Assembly (NCBI GenBank): GCA_008828725.1
Contig: MEHQ01000236.1
Location: forward strand, 186,324 to 250,323
DNA: 64,000 nucleotides
Source: Saccharina japonica
Lineage: Eukaryota; Sar; Phaeophyceae; Laminariales; Laminariaceae
Direction of reading: 5' to 3'
The position numbers and the translations under genes were made by a program. The notes below the pieces were generated by a model. It worked only from the letters and a program-made list of their open reading frames with translations, had not been told where the DNA came from and searched no databases. Shown here one piece after another: positions 10,001 through 19,092 of the stretch; position 1 is the stretch's first letter; every line of letters starts with the position of its first letter.

Positions 10001-12593
10001 TAGTGGAGACACTACCTCCTCTCTCAGTGGTGCATTCGAGTGTTTCGACTGTGCTGGCGAGGCCGTCACTTACCTTTCTGGTGAGGTGCTGTGCCTCGAC
10101 CCTTCGTCAAGCGACTACGCCTGTGGCGACGCAGCAAAAAACTCCATACCTAACCAGGCGAGAACACAAAGCAGGAATTCGATCGTGTGCGACCACACGA
10201 ACGACAAGGCCCCCACTCGTTCTGCAGCTACCACTCCTCCGCCCTCGTATATATATATAGACCATGACTCATATTGTTTTTGGCCGCTGCTGTGCTATAT
10301 GTGTGTACACGAAGCGTACTTCGACATGGTATATGAACATGCTCAGGCAGCTTTGGTCTGACGCTGTATGATACCTATAGCTGTAATAGTAGGCAACTTT
10401 GTTCTTGCGCTGATTTTATCGGTAACCACGCGCAGCGCTCGCCCTTTGCTTCCCACAGACACGATAACGTCCATCACAGGATTAACAGATACGTAGAAGC
10501 ATAATAGTATCCCTCCTCCCGACCTTAGACCTGCCTTCTGTGCAGACTTACAATTACAATCAATCAACGTTTTCTTCGCCCTTGTAGAATACCAGTATAA
10601 GTATACATATTATTGTCCGACGTTGTTGCTGTTTTATACAGAGAGGTACGCTGCTGTAGCACTCTGTGATTATTGTGGCCGTTTAGTAGATAGTTGTCTT
10701 TGTCTGACCATTAACCATTAGAAACCCCCTCCTCCCGGCCGGAAATGGACTCTTGTCTGCTATTGTACGCAGAGACATACGAAGACTCTAAAGATTTGAA
10801 TGACGGTTTCCACCCTTTGTCGGTATTGTTTTATCGGTTCACAGGGGGGGCTCTCTGCGATTCTTGTGATCGTTCAATCGCCTTTGACTGATAATAATTT
10901 GAATGACGCTTTCCACCCTTTGTTGTTGTTCTTCTATCGGTTCACAGGGAGCTCTCTGCGATTCTTGTGATCGTTCAATCGCCTTTGACTGATAATAATT
11001 TGAATGACGCTTTCCGCCCTTTGTTGTTGTTCTTCTATCGGTTCACAGGGAGCTCTCTGCGATTCTTGTGATCGTTCAATCGCCTTTGACTGGTAATAAT
11101 TTGAATGACGCTCTTCCGCCCTTTGTTGTTGTTCTATCGGTTCACAGGGGGCTCTCTGCGATTCTTGTGATCGTTCAATCGCCTTTGACTGGTATCTCGT
11201 TGGGAATGGAGGGTGTCAGAACTGGCTCAACAACGAGGAATGCCTGTGGGACGGAGGGTGAGAAAACTTCGCCTAAACTGATCGCAGATGATATGATACG
11301 TATCTGGCACATACTCTTTGTGGCCAAACTGGGGACGTCGACGCTAGATCCCACTATTAATAGTTGCATGAAATACCTAGCCCGGCAGCAACCGCTGGCC
11401 AGCTACAAAAGCAGCAGCCCTGTCTGTTTGCGCGTTCTACCAGTCTGCCAGCACTGTTACGTGCTGTACCCACTTGGTATTTTCCAACTCACACGATCAA
11501 CCAAACAGTGCCTCTTTGCTGTTCGTTTAGCCACGAATATGAACCAAACGCCTAATTCTCTCTAGAACAACAAACAACAGATTATTCTTGGATCGGTTCC
11601 CGATCTCAGATAATCTTCTCCTTTACACCATTTCCGTTACTGTTAATAGAAACAAATATTCCTGTTACGATCGTCAAGAACGCGAGGGTGCTGCTAGGGT
11701 GTACCGACGCCTCCGCCGCTTCGTATTAGAGCCGATATGATCGGAGAGATCGCTTTCCCTCCAGAATTTCCAGATTTTCCTGGTTACTTTTCGCGCAATT
11801 TTGTATAACTTCGTGATTTTCCAAAACAAAATTCTTCCAAATAAAATGTGGAATACAAGTTTCCTGGTATTTTTCCCTCTGAAGAATTTCACAGATTGCG
11901 ACAGAACGCCTCCTCCGTATCTTGATACAATTTTCCCAAAAATCCAAAAATTGGAAATTCTGGAGCTCCGAGCTCTCAGAAAATAGTAACGGCCCTTTTA
12001 ATAGTCGTGTTCAATACTCGACTAGATGCTTGAACAAACTGGCAGTGTTCGTAAAACTTCGAGCTGTCACACATTTACCAAACAGAAGAACGATCACAGC
12101 GCCAGGAAAAAAGGGGTGCTACAGCAGCATATTGCTAACTGTTACGAAGCCCCTCCCGCTCATCGACATTTGGCAACACGTTGGAAACAACGAAACAACG
12201 AAAAAGGAGAACTAACTGACGGCACGCTGGACACAACGAAAAAACGAAATGGGAAACCACGATGACACCACGTTTTTAGGAAACAACGGAAAACAAAACC
12301 TAACGGTATATGCTTCCGACGGTGTTAGATTTTTGGAGTTTTTTTCCTGTATGAAATCATGTGATATGTGCGTGCTTATCTCTTCCCAAGCCGACGCCTA
12401 TCTAACCTCCGTCCCTCCCGCTGTGCCTGTGTACGCATCCATCCACCCCCGGTGTGCTTTCCCGTCTGCCTGGTACCTACCACCTGTCACGGGGCATTCC
12501 AGAGACTGCTGCGAGGCAACGTGCGTGGAGGAGGCAGGCCCACGCGGTCAAACCTGTGGTTCAGTGGGGTACAACTGCCGTTCGCCAACCGAC
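1048..12593 (+). CDS. LNR (Lin-12/Notch) repeat protein, multi-exon, 5-prime and 3-prime ends open
   Basis: Exons read in one phase: 1048-1352, 3285-3519, 5338-5458, 6833-7061, 7941-8177, 9988-10157 (3-prime end inferred, GC donor), 11148-11257, and 12503 onward to an in-frame stop at about 12,593 or an unseen donor. The joins rebuild LNR cores across introns: TIG|DGICDDW at 1352/3285, DCCIDT|CKDD at 5458/6833, CLWDAG|DCCQNTC at 7061/7941 and CLWDGG|DCCEATC at 11257/12503. LNRs are Ca-binding, disulfide-rich modules of about 35 residues, so the protein is probably extracellular or in the secretory pathway. Each LNR is followed by a spacer holding a C-x-DPSSS-x-Y-x-CG motif and then CxxC before the next GDGxC core. 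The window opens inside an LNR, so signal peptide and N-terminus lie to the left. Introns of 1-2 kb are packed with repeats. Function unknown. Exon 6 and the last exon are the weakest parts. Confidence 0.8.
1455..1619. repeat. 9-bp minisatellite (TGTATGATC)n
   Basis: About 18 units of TGTATGATC with variants TGTGTGATC, TGCATGATA and TTTATGATA, inside an LNR-gene intron. It is preceded by AGATCATGCTTGATCT palindromes at 1370-1430. The open frames seen here on both strands are products of the 9-bp period and are not genes. The same unit occurs on the opposite strand at about 48,015-48,075. Confidence 0.9.
2593..2725. mobile_element. MITE family 1, copy B
   Basis: Left end TATGACGGGGTGGGCTAATG, then the longer inner repeat AGTAAACACTAGTAAATAGG, core ACACAAAAACCTACC, and right arm TTTTGGTCCTATTTACTTTA closing at CAGTAATA. 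This copy keeps the extended inner arm also seen in copies C and F. It lies in an LNR-gene intron. Confidence 0.75.
2945..3175 (-). mobile_element. SINE fragment (minus) interrupted by repeat Y
   Basis: Plus-strand bases 2945-3015 match the antisense 3-prime part of the SINE seen at 9,011 (CCCGTTTATTTTGATGTCTTCGCC, CTCTCTCCTTCCTA, GTAGGCTCTT). Bases 3133-3170 match its middle (CCCCACTACGGTACGCGCC). Between them sits about 115 bp of repeat Y (AATGTCTGCCTGGTCGGTGA..CATGATGAGTAC), so Y interrupts the SINE at its G/C-run. Confidence 0.55.
3690..3835. repeat. Two copies of a 70-bp dispersed repeat
   Basis: TTTTATTTGCCATCAGACAATG..CTTGTTCCAATCATGCCATC and TTGTTCCATTTGCCACTTGACA..TTTCAGTCATACCATTC stand in tandem; related copies are near 795-868 and 34,060-34,110. 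No terminal repeats or coding seen. Confidence 0.6.
4205..4278. repeat. 9-bp minisatellite (CGCTTCTAT)n
   Basis: About eight units of the CGCTTCTAT / CCCTTCTAT type in an LNR-gene intron. Confidence 0.85.
4745..5205. repeat. 18-bp tandem repeat nested in a larger repeated unit
   Basis: GTCCAATAGTCTACTGCA is repeated about eight times between 5,012 and 5,115, with a shorter run at 4,870-4,925. A larger block repeats three times around it: GTTTTTGAGTGATCAACGTT at 4,810, ATTTATGAGTGACTAACGTT at 4,973 and ATTTATGAGTGACCAAGGTT at 5,173. The predicted ORFs here are period artefacts. Confidence 0.85.
5688..6375. repeat. Palindromic tandem array, about twelve units of 50-65 bp
   Basis: Units centre on CATAAGGCACATGCCTTATT, itself a near-perfect palindrome, alternating with CCTCATTTGAGG and GAGTATACTAATAGTCAGTA. 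I count about twelve ATAAGGC centres from 5,688 to 6,316. The array lies in the intron between LNR exons 3 and 4. Units abut without unique spacers, and the host is a eukaryote, so this is a satellite and not a CRISPR array. Confidence 0.9.
6485..6803 (+). repeat. Repeat X fragment (copy 3) and repeat Y (copy 2) with C-run
   Basis: 6,485-6,553 matches the last 65 bp of repeat X (CCGTCTCGAAAGGGATGCAT..CAACAAATGAGTAC). 6,675-6,785 is repeat Y (CAATGTCTGCCTGATTGGTG, GGCATTGTAGGGATGCGAGG, GCCGTGCACGACATGAGTAC), followed at once by an 18-C run. Y also occurs at 3,026 and, diverged, at 7,634. The C-run supplies part of the pyrimidine tract before the LNR exon at 6,833. Confidence 0.6.
7191..7295 (+). 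repeat. Partial copy of the end of LNR exon 4 and its donor region
   Basis: GAGGGATGCTTGTGCGATGCC at 7,207 repeats the exon end GAGGGGTGCTTGTGGGATGCC at 7,041, and the following CCGTCTCAATCTTGTGCGGA repeats the intron sequence at 7,107. The copy keeps an LNR-like CLCDAG but lacks the upstream core, so it looks like a non-functional partial duplication within intron 4. Confidence 0.65.
7634..7905 (+). repeat. Diverged repeat Y (copy 3) and poly-C/pyrimidine tract
   Basis: CAATGCCTTCCTGGTCAGTG starts a third, diverged Y copy. It is followed from 7,755 by about 150 bp of C-runs ending just before the AG at 7,940 that opens LNR exon 5. The large ORFs read through this tract are low-complexity Pro/Gly artefacts. 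Confidence 0.5.
8178..9010. other. Intron stretch without recognised feature
   Basis: Part of the LNR gene between exons 5 and 6. It is AT-rich, with no exon-like or terminal-repeat structure that I can support. GGCCTTGACGTGACGGGTGA at 8,599 and GGCCTTGCTTGACGTGACGA at 8,696 are a weak direct repeat. Confidence 0.4.
9011..9347 (+). mobile_element. tRNA-derived SINE, copy S1, with poly-A tail
   Basis: The head GGTCGCCCCGGTGGTCTAAC holds a pol III A box-like TGGTCTAACAGG. About 40 bp on, GGTTCGATTCTCC is a B box. A 240-bp tRNA-unrelated body follows and ends in about 26 A residues. A 310-bp copy with the same order lies at 36,611 (+), and an antisense diverged copy at 23.6-24.8 kb keeps a better B box (GAGTTCGAATCC). 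It has no ORF, so mobility would depend on a LINE. The head cannot be a working tRNA gene: no acceptor-stem complement follows the B box. Confidence 0.85.
9348..9987 (+). repeat. Intron with repeat X fragment (copy 4) and poly-C tracts
   Basis: 9,624-9,692 matches the repeat X end (GGTGCTCCGTCTCGAAAGGG..GAACAAATGAGTAC). A short unique segment (about 9,740-9,820) follows and then 110 bp of C-runs to 9,930. A further C-run lies at 9,509. This is the same X, unique segment, poly-C order as at 24.0 kb. Confidence 0.5.
10745..11190 (+). repeat. Four tandem copies of a splice acceptor plus exon start (about 101-bp unit)
   Basis: Each unit has intronic TTGAATGACG..CGCCCTTTGTTGTTGTTC, then TATCGGTTCACAG, then the first 45 bp of LNR exon 7 (GGAGCTCTCTGCGATTCTTG..CCTTTGACTG). 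The AG ends fall at 10,844, 10,947, 11,048 and 11,147. Only the last copy runs on into the LNR core (LVGNGGCQNWLNNEECLWDG). The first three hit a stop after 15-17 codons (GACTGA, GACTGA, GACTGGTAA). Spacing shrinks from 103 to 101 to 99 bp. Confidence 0.9.
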
Positions 12594-12799
12594 TAGAGGG
12601 CTCAACAATCTTTATTTACGGGCTTTACATTTTACAGATGTCGGAGGTTGCCACACCTGTGGTCCAGTTCAGTTCAGTGGGGTATAACTAACTGCCGCAC
12701 GCCAGCCGACTACGAAGGAGCCAACAATTTTACGGACTTTTTGCGAAAGTTGGAGGCAGCAAATAAGCGGAAGAGATACGTATTCCTAGAGAGCTGCTG
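12560..12799 (+). repeat. Duplicated segment at the end of LNR exon 8
   Basis: TTCAGTGGGGTACAACTGCC at 12,561 recurs as TTCAGTGGGGTATAACTAAC at 12,673, and the following CCAACCGACTAGAGGGCTCA recurs as CCAGCCGACTACGAAGGAGC. The first copy has an in-frame TAG. The second reads on (CRTPADYEGANNFTDFLRK) to TGA at 12,799 and could be a last exon. Which copy is spliced cannot be decided by eye. Confidence 0.5.
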
Positions 12800-14096
12800 A
12801 CGTAGGGTGTAGATGTAACACCCCAGGCCGCGAGATAGTATATTATACGTAGGCCGAGCTCCCTGGCGTGTATGACACCGTACGTCCGGGTGCTGTGAGC
12901 AATGTTCTCGGTATTGAACCTGAGTTAGTTGTATTTAGTACAATTTTGCACAGCGGCAGTAAGTGTACGGCTCAAATTGTCTACGGCTGTTACTCTGTAC
13001 CTCGTGCGGTACTCGCTCAGTACTGCTGGCTAAGGGGGTGTCAGCCGCACAATGTACACACACGTACGATAACAAGCGGAATGAAGGCATTACTGCTACT
13101 ACTACTGCTTACTGTGAGTCAGTGGTTAACTATTGTGAAATGGCGAGCGGAGAGCGAGTGGTAACAAAGGGTACACTGTAGGCAAGTGGTTAACTAATGT
13201 GAAATTAACGGCGAGCAGAGAGAAAAAGTGGAAACAGCCGGTACATTGTAGGAAAGTGATTAACTAATGTCAATTGGTCAGCGGAGAGCAAAGGTGAACA
13301 CGGGGCACACTTGTGGGCAAGTAGTTATGGCATTTCAGATCGTCAGCGAAGAATGACTGGGGCGCTGCGCCGTGAGAGGCCGCGAAAACAAGAATAATGG
13401 TTACCCGTCAGGCAAAACAAAATTAATCAAATAACAATAAAATAACAAAATGAAAAAATGGCCAAACAAAGCTTCCAACGCGATGGCGGCAACTAAATGC
13501 CGCCAACAGCGTAAATGGAACTCGTTTTCCTTCGCTGCGGTCCCTGCACCGCCTGCTGCCCCTGCTATACGTACACAGCAGCAGGTACAGCACGTAGCTC
13601 TCTACGCTTAAGTTTGCCTCCCAGTGCCTGCGGCTTATAGTCAGCAAATACTAGTAAAGGTGTCCATGGAAGGAAAGGGAGCACAAACTCATCTCCGACC
13701 AGGTGAAACCCTCAGTGCCCTTCCGATCTCCGATCGATCCCCGGTCTTACACCGCCTGCCTGTACTCTACGTACACAACAAACAGTTATTTGCTACTCTA
13801 CTGGTATACTATTTACTGCCACTGCTTTCTGTACAGAATAAGCAACTTCTAGCCACAGTATATACTGTTTCCAACGAAGGCGACACAAAGTGATGCTCTA
13901 ACGTTATCTCCAATATCCAAAATAATGCCGTTTTTAACTGCCTGCTCGCCTACCTGCCGGAAATATTTCGGGAGTTTTCTGCTTTTTGGCATCAAACAAT
14001 GTCGCCACCTCAATGAACTCAACGGAATTGATTGAGTCTAATGCCTCCAATGGCGCAGCATAATTTATCCCTCAAATAAAAATCTGACAACAGAAA
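12800..14096. other. Intergenic stretch with a 70-bp triplicate
   Basis: From 13,110 to 13,330 three tandem, diverged copies run on the theme AGTGGTTAACTAATGTGAAA..GCGAGCRGAGAG..GGTACACTGTAGG. Nothing else is recognised. The small ORFs lack codon-like composition and splice context. Confidence 0.5.
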
Positions 14097-15485
14097 CAAA
14101 TCACGGTACCGCACGTGCGACTCAGAAGTTTGTGGGAGGATTGTGTCTCCGGGGATACGACGACGGCAACAGCAGGTTGACATGTAAATTGAAACGGCGG
14201 CTGATGGGCGTTTTCGCCCGATACCCCACCATGTTGTCGCGATGCCCTTCTCACCCCTATGGCTGGATTCAATTCTTGATGCTGCCGCATAAGAGTGTGA
14301 CAGGTGTCACGAGGCACGTGGTCTGTGTTAATCGGATTATCCTCGTGCGCTAAACGTCACTTTTCCCCTCGCCATCGCCGCATGCAATCAGCAACGGGCT
14401 GCTCCGCTGCCTCATGGGAAGAACCCGCGGGCACTGACGGAGAATGTGGCTTCTTGTGGCAATAAAGTTGCGCTATGTACTTCTCCTTGGCCTTGTTGCC
14501 CTGACCCACAACCCCCCCCGCGTGCACCGTACGAGTGTCGAAAGGGCTGCCCGCCTCTCCACCAAACGAAGAGAAAGACACCAAGCATTTCCCCTTTTTA
14601 GGACGCACACGCAGAGGTCCCAGGTCTTGGAAGGCGGTTGCACCTCCGGCGTTGGCGCTCATGTCAGTGAGGTACACCTATCACACAAGGGCCACCAGCA
14701 ACGGCACAAGGGCTCTTAGATCGATGATCATCAAACAGTATCATAGCGTGAAAATGAGCTCAGACCAAAACATGCGCGGGACCGAAAATAATAACCAATG
14801 CCGCGCGTGTTTTTTCGTGACAAAAGGGTGGAATACGGCGCGCATCGCAGCGACAAACCAAGAGATGGAACAGCATTGCAAAAAAATCGCGGCTCACCAA
14901 AATAGTGGCAGTTCTCTGGCCCCCTTTGCTCGCCCCAGTCTCGCTGGGAGGAAGCGCGTCCAAATGCCAGTTAAACCTCTCTCCAGGGCGGCATCTTACC
15001 GTCTGCGGTTCCTCCCATTGGCGGTTGTCTTCCACTCCCAACAGTGCAGATGCCTTGTCCAAAAGTTCGGGCGCCGACGCGTAGTGATGGAACCACGTCG
15101 TCGACGTCCGCTGCTGCTGGAATTGCCACTCGGAGCTGGTGGTTGCACTTTAAAGCTCCATGGTGTTGAAGCCGCCCTTTCGTCGGCCCGATTGTTTCTC
15201 TGTGGACATGGCCACGTATACGTCGCACTCTTCGGACGTGAAGAAGTCTTCAACTTCAAGCACTACGGGATCCGCGTGGAGAGCTTGTCGTTGAACAGCT
15301 GGGAGCCTTGTCGCTTCTGCACGCGGCTGACAACCTGGCGCGTACCGAAGCAGTGGGGCAGGAGCAACCACATCAGCCTCGACGACGTATATAGTGCGGA
15401 GATGCGCGAGGACTACACATCGAGCATGCACAGCCGTATCAGGTACCTGGTACCTGTAGTTCCTGTTATAATACTCGCACTACAC

Positions 15486-15597
15486 TATTTCGGTGGACCA
15501 CAGTAAATAGGACCTACGGGACACACAAAAACCTTGCACATTATCACTGAAAATATTTGGTCCTATTTACTAGTGTTTACTATGGTCCCCCGTAATA
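15486..15597. mobile_element. MITE family 1, copy C
   Basis: Left end TATTTCGGTGGACCACAGTA, right end GTGTTTACTATGGTCCCCCG followed by TAATA. It lies in the intron of the P4H pseudogene and has no counterpart in the intact copy at 51.8 kb, so it arrived after the duplication or was lost from the other arm. Confidence 0.85.
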
Positions 15598-16387
15598 GGT
15601 GTAGCTGCTCTGTTATCACGAGCCCCCCCGGTCATTTAAACATTCCGGTCGATGTCGAGTCGCGCTGATTTTCGTAGGACCGACCATTAGGCGTCAGCTT
15701 CTTGGCTCGTCAGCATAGCCGCTAGGGTGATAAGTGACAAGCACCCAGGCAGCTTGGAGGGTGTCGGCCATGAAAGTGTGTACGTACGAAATGTTGCGTC
15801 CTCAATGCTGAGGGGGTTCTGTCGTTGTTCCTGTGGCCTGAACCATATTTCACCTTACGCAATTTCCCCATGATGTGTTATGGACTCGGTATATGCATGT
15901 TACGTGTACAGCGAGCATACCCAACCACCTAATCCTACTGTAATACTCGTTCAATGTACGTTAATACGAGTAATACCCTGGTACAGTTCAAGCAGTATAC
16001 TTGTCCATAGGCTCGAATCAGCATCCAACAATCGACGTGGTTCCATTGACAACAATATCGTGCGCCTGCCAACCTTGTACATACAGTGCGTGTGTACGGC
16101 TGCATACTGATACCAGGTATGTCGCAATGTTCGTTGTGAGGAGTGAGACAATAGCTCAGCGAGAACGTGCAGTAGGTGTACAAGTAGGGCTGTAAACACG
16201 TATTCATGATATTAATATTACATTACAAGGCGCTTCGCGTAGCGGGCGGAAGCTCGCTCGCAAAGAAGAATGGAACGGAACAGGCGGTCCAAACACTTGG
16301 GTGCAAACAGGCGACTGCAAATGCCAAGAGCTCCATGCTCCATCCAGGAAAACAACCCGGACGCCGCGTGCACTCCTTGTACAGTAC

Positions 16388-16935
16388 GTCGTAGCGCTTT
16401 ACTGCGCTTTACTGCGCTTCACTGCGCTTCACTGCGCTTCACTGCGCTGCGCTGCTGCGCTGAGCTGAGCTGAGGTGGGTGTGCCTTTTTTGTTGTTTTA
16501 TGTGGCAATTCGTTTGGCACATGGTATGGACGAAAGAAAAATCACAGCACGGTATAGCACGGCACTGCACGCACGGCACGGCACAGCACCACACGACAGG
16601 GAACCACACGGCGCTGCGATGCGCTGGTGAGCTGAGCCGAGCTGTGCTGCGCTGCGATGTTGAGCTACGTAGCGCTGCGCTGCTGAGCTGAGCTGAGCTG
16701 GGTGTGATTTGTGCCATTTTTTGTGACTCTATGTGGTACTTTGGATGATACCTGGTACTTGGATGTACGAAAGAGAAAGGAAAGCATGGTACGGCACTGC
16801 ACAGCACGGCACAGCACCGCACCACACGGCAGGGCATGCACCTCACGGCACCACACAGCGCTGCTGAGCTCAGCTGAGCTGACCTGTGCTTCGCTGCTGA
16901 GCTGACCTGCGATTCGCTGCTGAGGTAGCGCTGCA
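16388..16935. repeat. GC-rich low-complexity repeats (GCGCTTCACT; GAGCTGAGCT; GCACGGCACA)
   Basis: Three interleaved short-period repeats: GCGCTTCACTGCGCTTCACT at 16,396-16,450, GCTGAGCTGAGCTG blocks at 16,455, 16,630 and 16,685, and CACGGCACAGCAC runs at 16,550 and 16,795. A larger unit (GTGTGMYTTTTTTG..CTATGTGG..GAAAGAAAAA) occurs twice about 240 bp apart. The long minus-strand ORFs over this tract are artefacts. Confidence 0.85.
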
Positions 16936-17048
16936 CCGCGCGGCACTGCTGTCGCCCGAACATGCGACCTCCACGCCAGGGACAAGAACGGCCGCGAGGG
17001 AGGAGGAGCCACCAGACCCAGGCAGCAACGGAAGCGGTGTGACCTTCC

Positions 17049-17711
17049 TTGGACTCGCCGGCTAGTCGGCGCGAGCCCTCGCCACAATCCGTGGAGCACC
17101 GGCGGCGGACCTCTCCGAGCACGACAGTGCGCCCGCGACAGGACTCGTCCCACGGCCGGGACGTAAGCGACGGCCCAACCGGAGAACTCGAGCGTCTGGA
17201 GCAAGTGCAACAGCGGGCGCGGGAGACCACACTCCGGCGGAAAATGCGCCTTCGACACCTACAGCTCGAGCTGGACGAGGTGGAGCGTGCGGAGAAGGAG
17301 GCTGCCGCGGCTGCTTTCCGGGGGGCTCGAGGCCGTCGCTCGGGCGAATCGGGTTAGGGACACCGCCGCTGCTCCGACCCCGCCCTCTTTGGCGCGTGAA
17401 CAGGGCGTCAACTCCTGGGGTCGATACGACTTGGGGACGCTGCCTTCTTCAACGGCAGTGTCCTGTGCATGGCATCTTCGCCACGAGAAGAGTTCTCCTT
17501 CGAGCTGGTGGACTCGGTCGTCGCTAAGGCCTTTGCGCTCCTCGCGTCGGTCAGGAGGAGGGCAATACAGAAGGCAGACCTCCTTTCGGTCGAAAGGGCT
17601 TATGTGGAATCTCTTGGGGAGCTACGTAAGGGCTTTCCTACTGTCGTCGCTGGACCAGCAAGGAGCTCTCGCTTTCACGGAGCACGAGTTGCTTGCAGCT
17701 GTCGTAGTTAA
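17049..17711 (+). pseudogene. Degraded gag-like or coiled-coil ORF relic
   Basis: The first frame (17,049-17,357) gives a basic N-terminus and an Arg/Glu/Leu-rich predicted coiled coil (about residues 45-90: LERLEQVQQRARE, LQLELDEVERAEKE). After a frame change, 17,469-17,711 reads FELVDSVVAKAFALLASV. Such architecture resembles the N-terminal part of retroelement gag proteins, but I recognise no zinc knuckle, protease or reverse transcriptase. It may instead be a broken host gene. The broken frame and location inside an insertion favour a relic. Confidence 0.35.
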
Positions 17712-18930
17712 AAAAAAACGTTAGACTGTTTTGGTTGTCTCGATTTTGTTTTGGTGGCGCAGCTGTGCTGGCCACAGCACACGCGATATCGGCCAAGGTT
17801 GTACTGATTATCTCCCTCTGCGTGGTGGTCGATGCACGGGCGCTGTATCCCAGCTGTGTACCAGAGTAGCCACGCCCGCGTCGTCGTGATCCGTCATAGC
17901 AACAGACCCCGAGTCTACCACCCTTAACAAAGTTGAAGTTGTACAATGCCTCCGAGGTCTTGCTAAAGCGTTTTCAATCGCTTTTAAAAGTGGTTGAAAA
18001 AGGCCGGGAAAAAAAACCATTTCAGATCACACCGATTACAATATCTCGGAGGAACATTTTTTCCACAACGCAGGCCCCATAAGACGCGATTCTGATCAAA
18101 TCTGATCATATTTATGACCCTGGAGACACCCCGAAGCCTCCGTAAAGATTCGTAAAATTTCCTGAAATAACATATTGAAGGACGATACTCGTACCCAAAT
18201 CGGCCTAAAATAATTCGAGGATCGATCCCCAATCCCCACCAAAAAATATCATCGTCGGCAATTACGGGCTGAGGAGGGCTGTGAGGTGGAGATTACACCG
18301 AGCGAGACAGCTTAGGATCGGACTATTTTAGGATTTAAGTTTACAACGAGTGTACGACGTATGAGTGTACGAGTAGGCTCGTAAACTCGACGTAAACCGC
18401 ATCTCTATCTGCTGTCTGGTACGTGAATACGTGTACTCACCTCTGCGGGCAATCCTGTCGTGCCGTCTCCGGATGACAAAGCGTCCTAGACGTTTTGCGG
18501 TGTCCTCTGCTGCTGAGCGAAGAACGGTGGAAACTGCGAGAAGGCATCCTCTGGCAGCTCTCCAGCATTCACAGTGGGCTTCGGTGTGGGTTACTTTTCT
18601 GGAACTGGCTTGAGGGGTGGCTTTGTCCCTGTAGATTCTTGCTGTCGCCGATTGCTCTGGTTTCCAAAGCCGACCATGTTCACCGCGAAACATGTGCTCC
18701 TTGCATTGTTCTAATAGAACGTTGTCACGCCTGTTGCCAGCGCTGCGTAAACGAAAATAATACACCGCAAATTCATGCGTATTGTTATATTACTCGTACC
18801 CTCTACCGCGCACCGACCTCCTCGCACCGAGCCAACGTAACACAGGTCAAAACTGCAACATGAGCCGTGTTCTGCAGGATAAGCACGCCCTGGGACCTAC
18901 CGCCTTAAAAAATAGTGCAACTCCATCGAA

Positions 18931-19092
18931 ACACATGCCACTCTTTTTGCCACGTACTGCATACAGTACAGGACAACAACTCGGATCTACGCACAGGTCG
19001 TACACGCACGGAGCACGCTAGCATCTTGAAGATCGTAGCTTAAGTGTTTCCACACCTTGCACCAGTGTAGTTGCGTGCTGTTGGTGTCAGCG
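18931..19092. other. Spacer between duplication arm and leader ORF
   Basis: No feature recognised beyond CGTACACGCACGGAGCACGC. It may hold the promoter of the leader ORF that follows. Confidence 0.3.

Larger units (their letters stand above)
16198..18345. mobile_element. 2.1-kb insertion in the pseudogene intron
   Basis: Absent from the intact arm: flanking bases GTAGGTGTACAAGTAGGGCT (16,170) and TTTACAACGAGTGTACG (18,346) become near neighbours at about 50.88-50.92 kb. The insert begins near ATTACAAGGCGCTTCGCGTA, a motif repeated at 19,436. It contains the GC-rich tandem tract (16,388-16,935) and gag-like frames (17,049-17,711). No clear terminal repeats were found, so the element class is open. 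Confidence 0.6.
14357..18776 (-). pseudogene. Prolyl 4-hydroxylase pseudogene (inverted copy of the 50.5-kb gene)
   Basis: Exon 1 equivalent 18,437-18,776, exon 2 about 14,911-15,385, exon 3 14,357-14,677. Compared base by base with the intact copy, exon 1 has TTT TAT CAG changed to TTC TAT TAG, AAG CAG to AAG TAA, and a Lys codon to TAG. Exon 2 has a one-base gain near its start (GTGGTTGCTCC for GTGGTACTCC), loss of about 17 bases before the CTCCACGCGGATCC block, and CTT CAA to CTT TAA after TMEL. The catalytic HLD in exon 2 and the HAGG..K segment in exon 3 still read in frame locally, so decay may be fairly recent. It holds MITE copy C and a 2.1-kb insertion in its first intron. Confidence 0.9.
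14097..18930 (-). repeat. Left arm of inverted segmental duplication (decayed P4H locus)
   Basis: Antisense copy of 50,311-53,250. Match points include the outer 3-prime flank (CAGCAGGTTGACATGTAAAT versus the complement of ATACATGTCAACCTGATG), all three P4H exons, the intron (AATATCGTGCGCCTGCCAAC versus the complement of GGTTGGCCGGCGCACGATAT) and the 5-prime flank (CCCTGGGACCTACCGCC versus the complement of GGCGGTAGGTCCCAGGG). This arm is 1.9 kb longer, mainly because of an insertion at about 16,198-18,345. Confidence 0.9.

Noticed and set aside
16439-17258. 263-aa and 197-aa minus-strand ORFs
   Set aside because: Low-complexity GC repeats; composition (SSAQLSSAAL) follows the repeats and the frames disagree with the gag-like plus strand.
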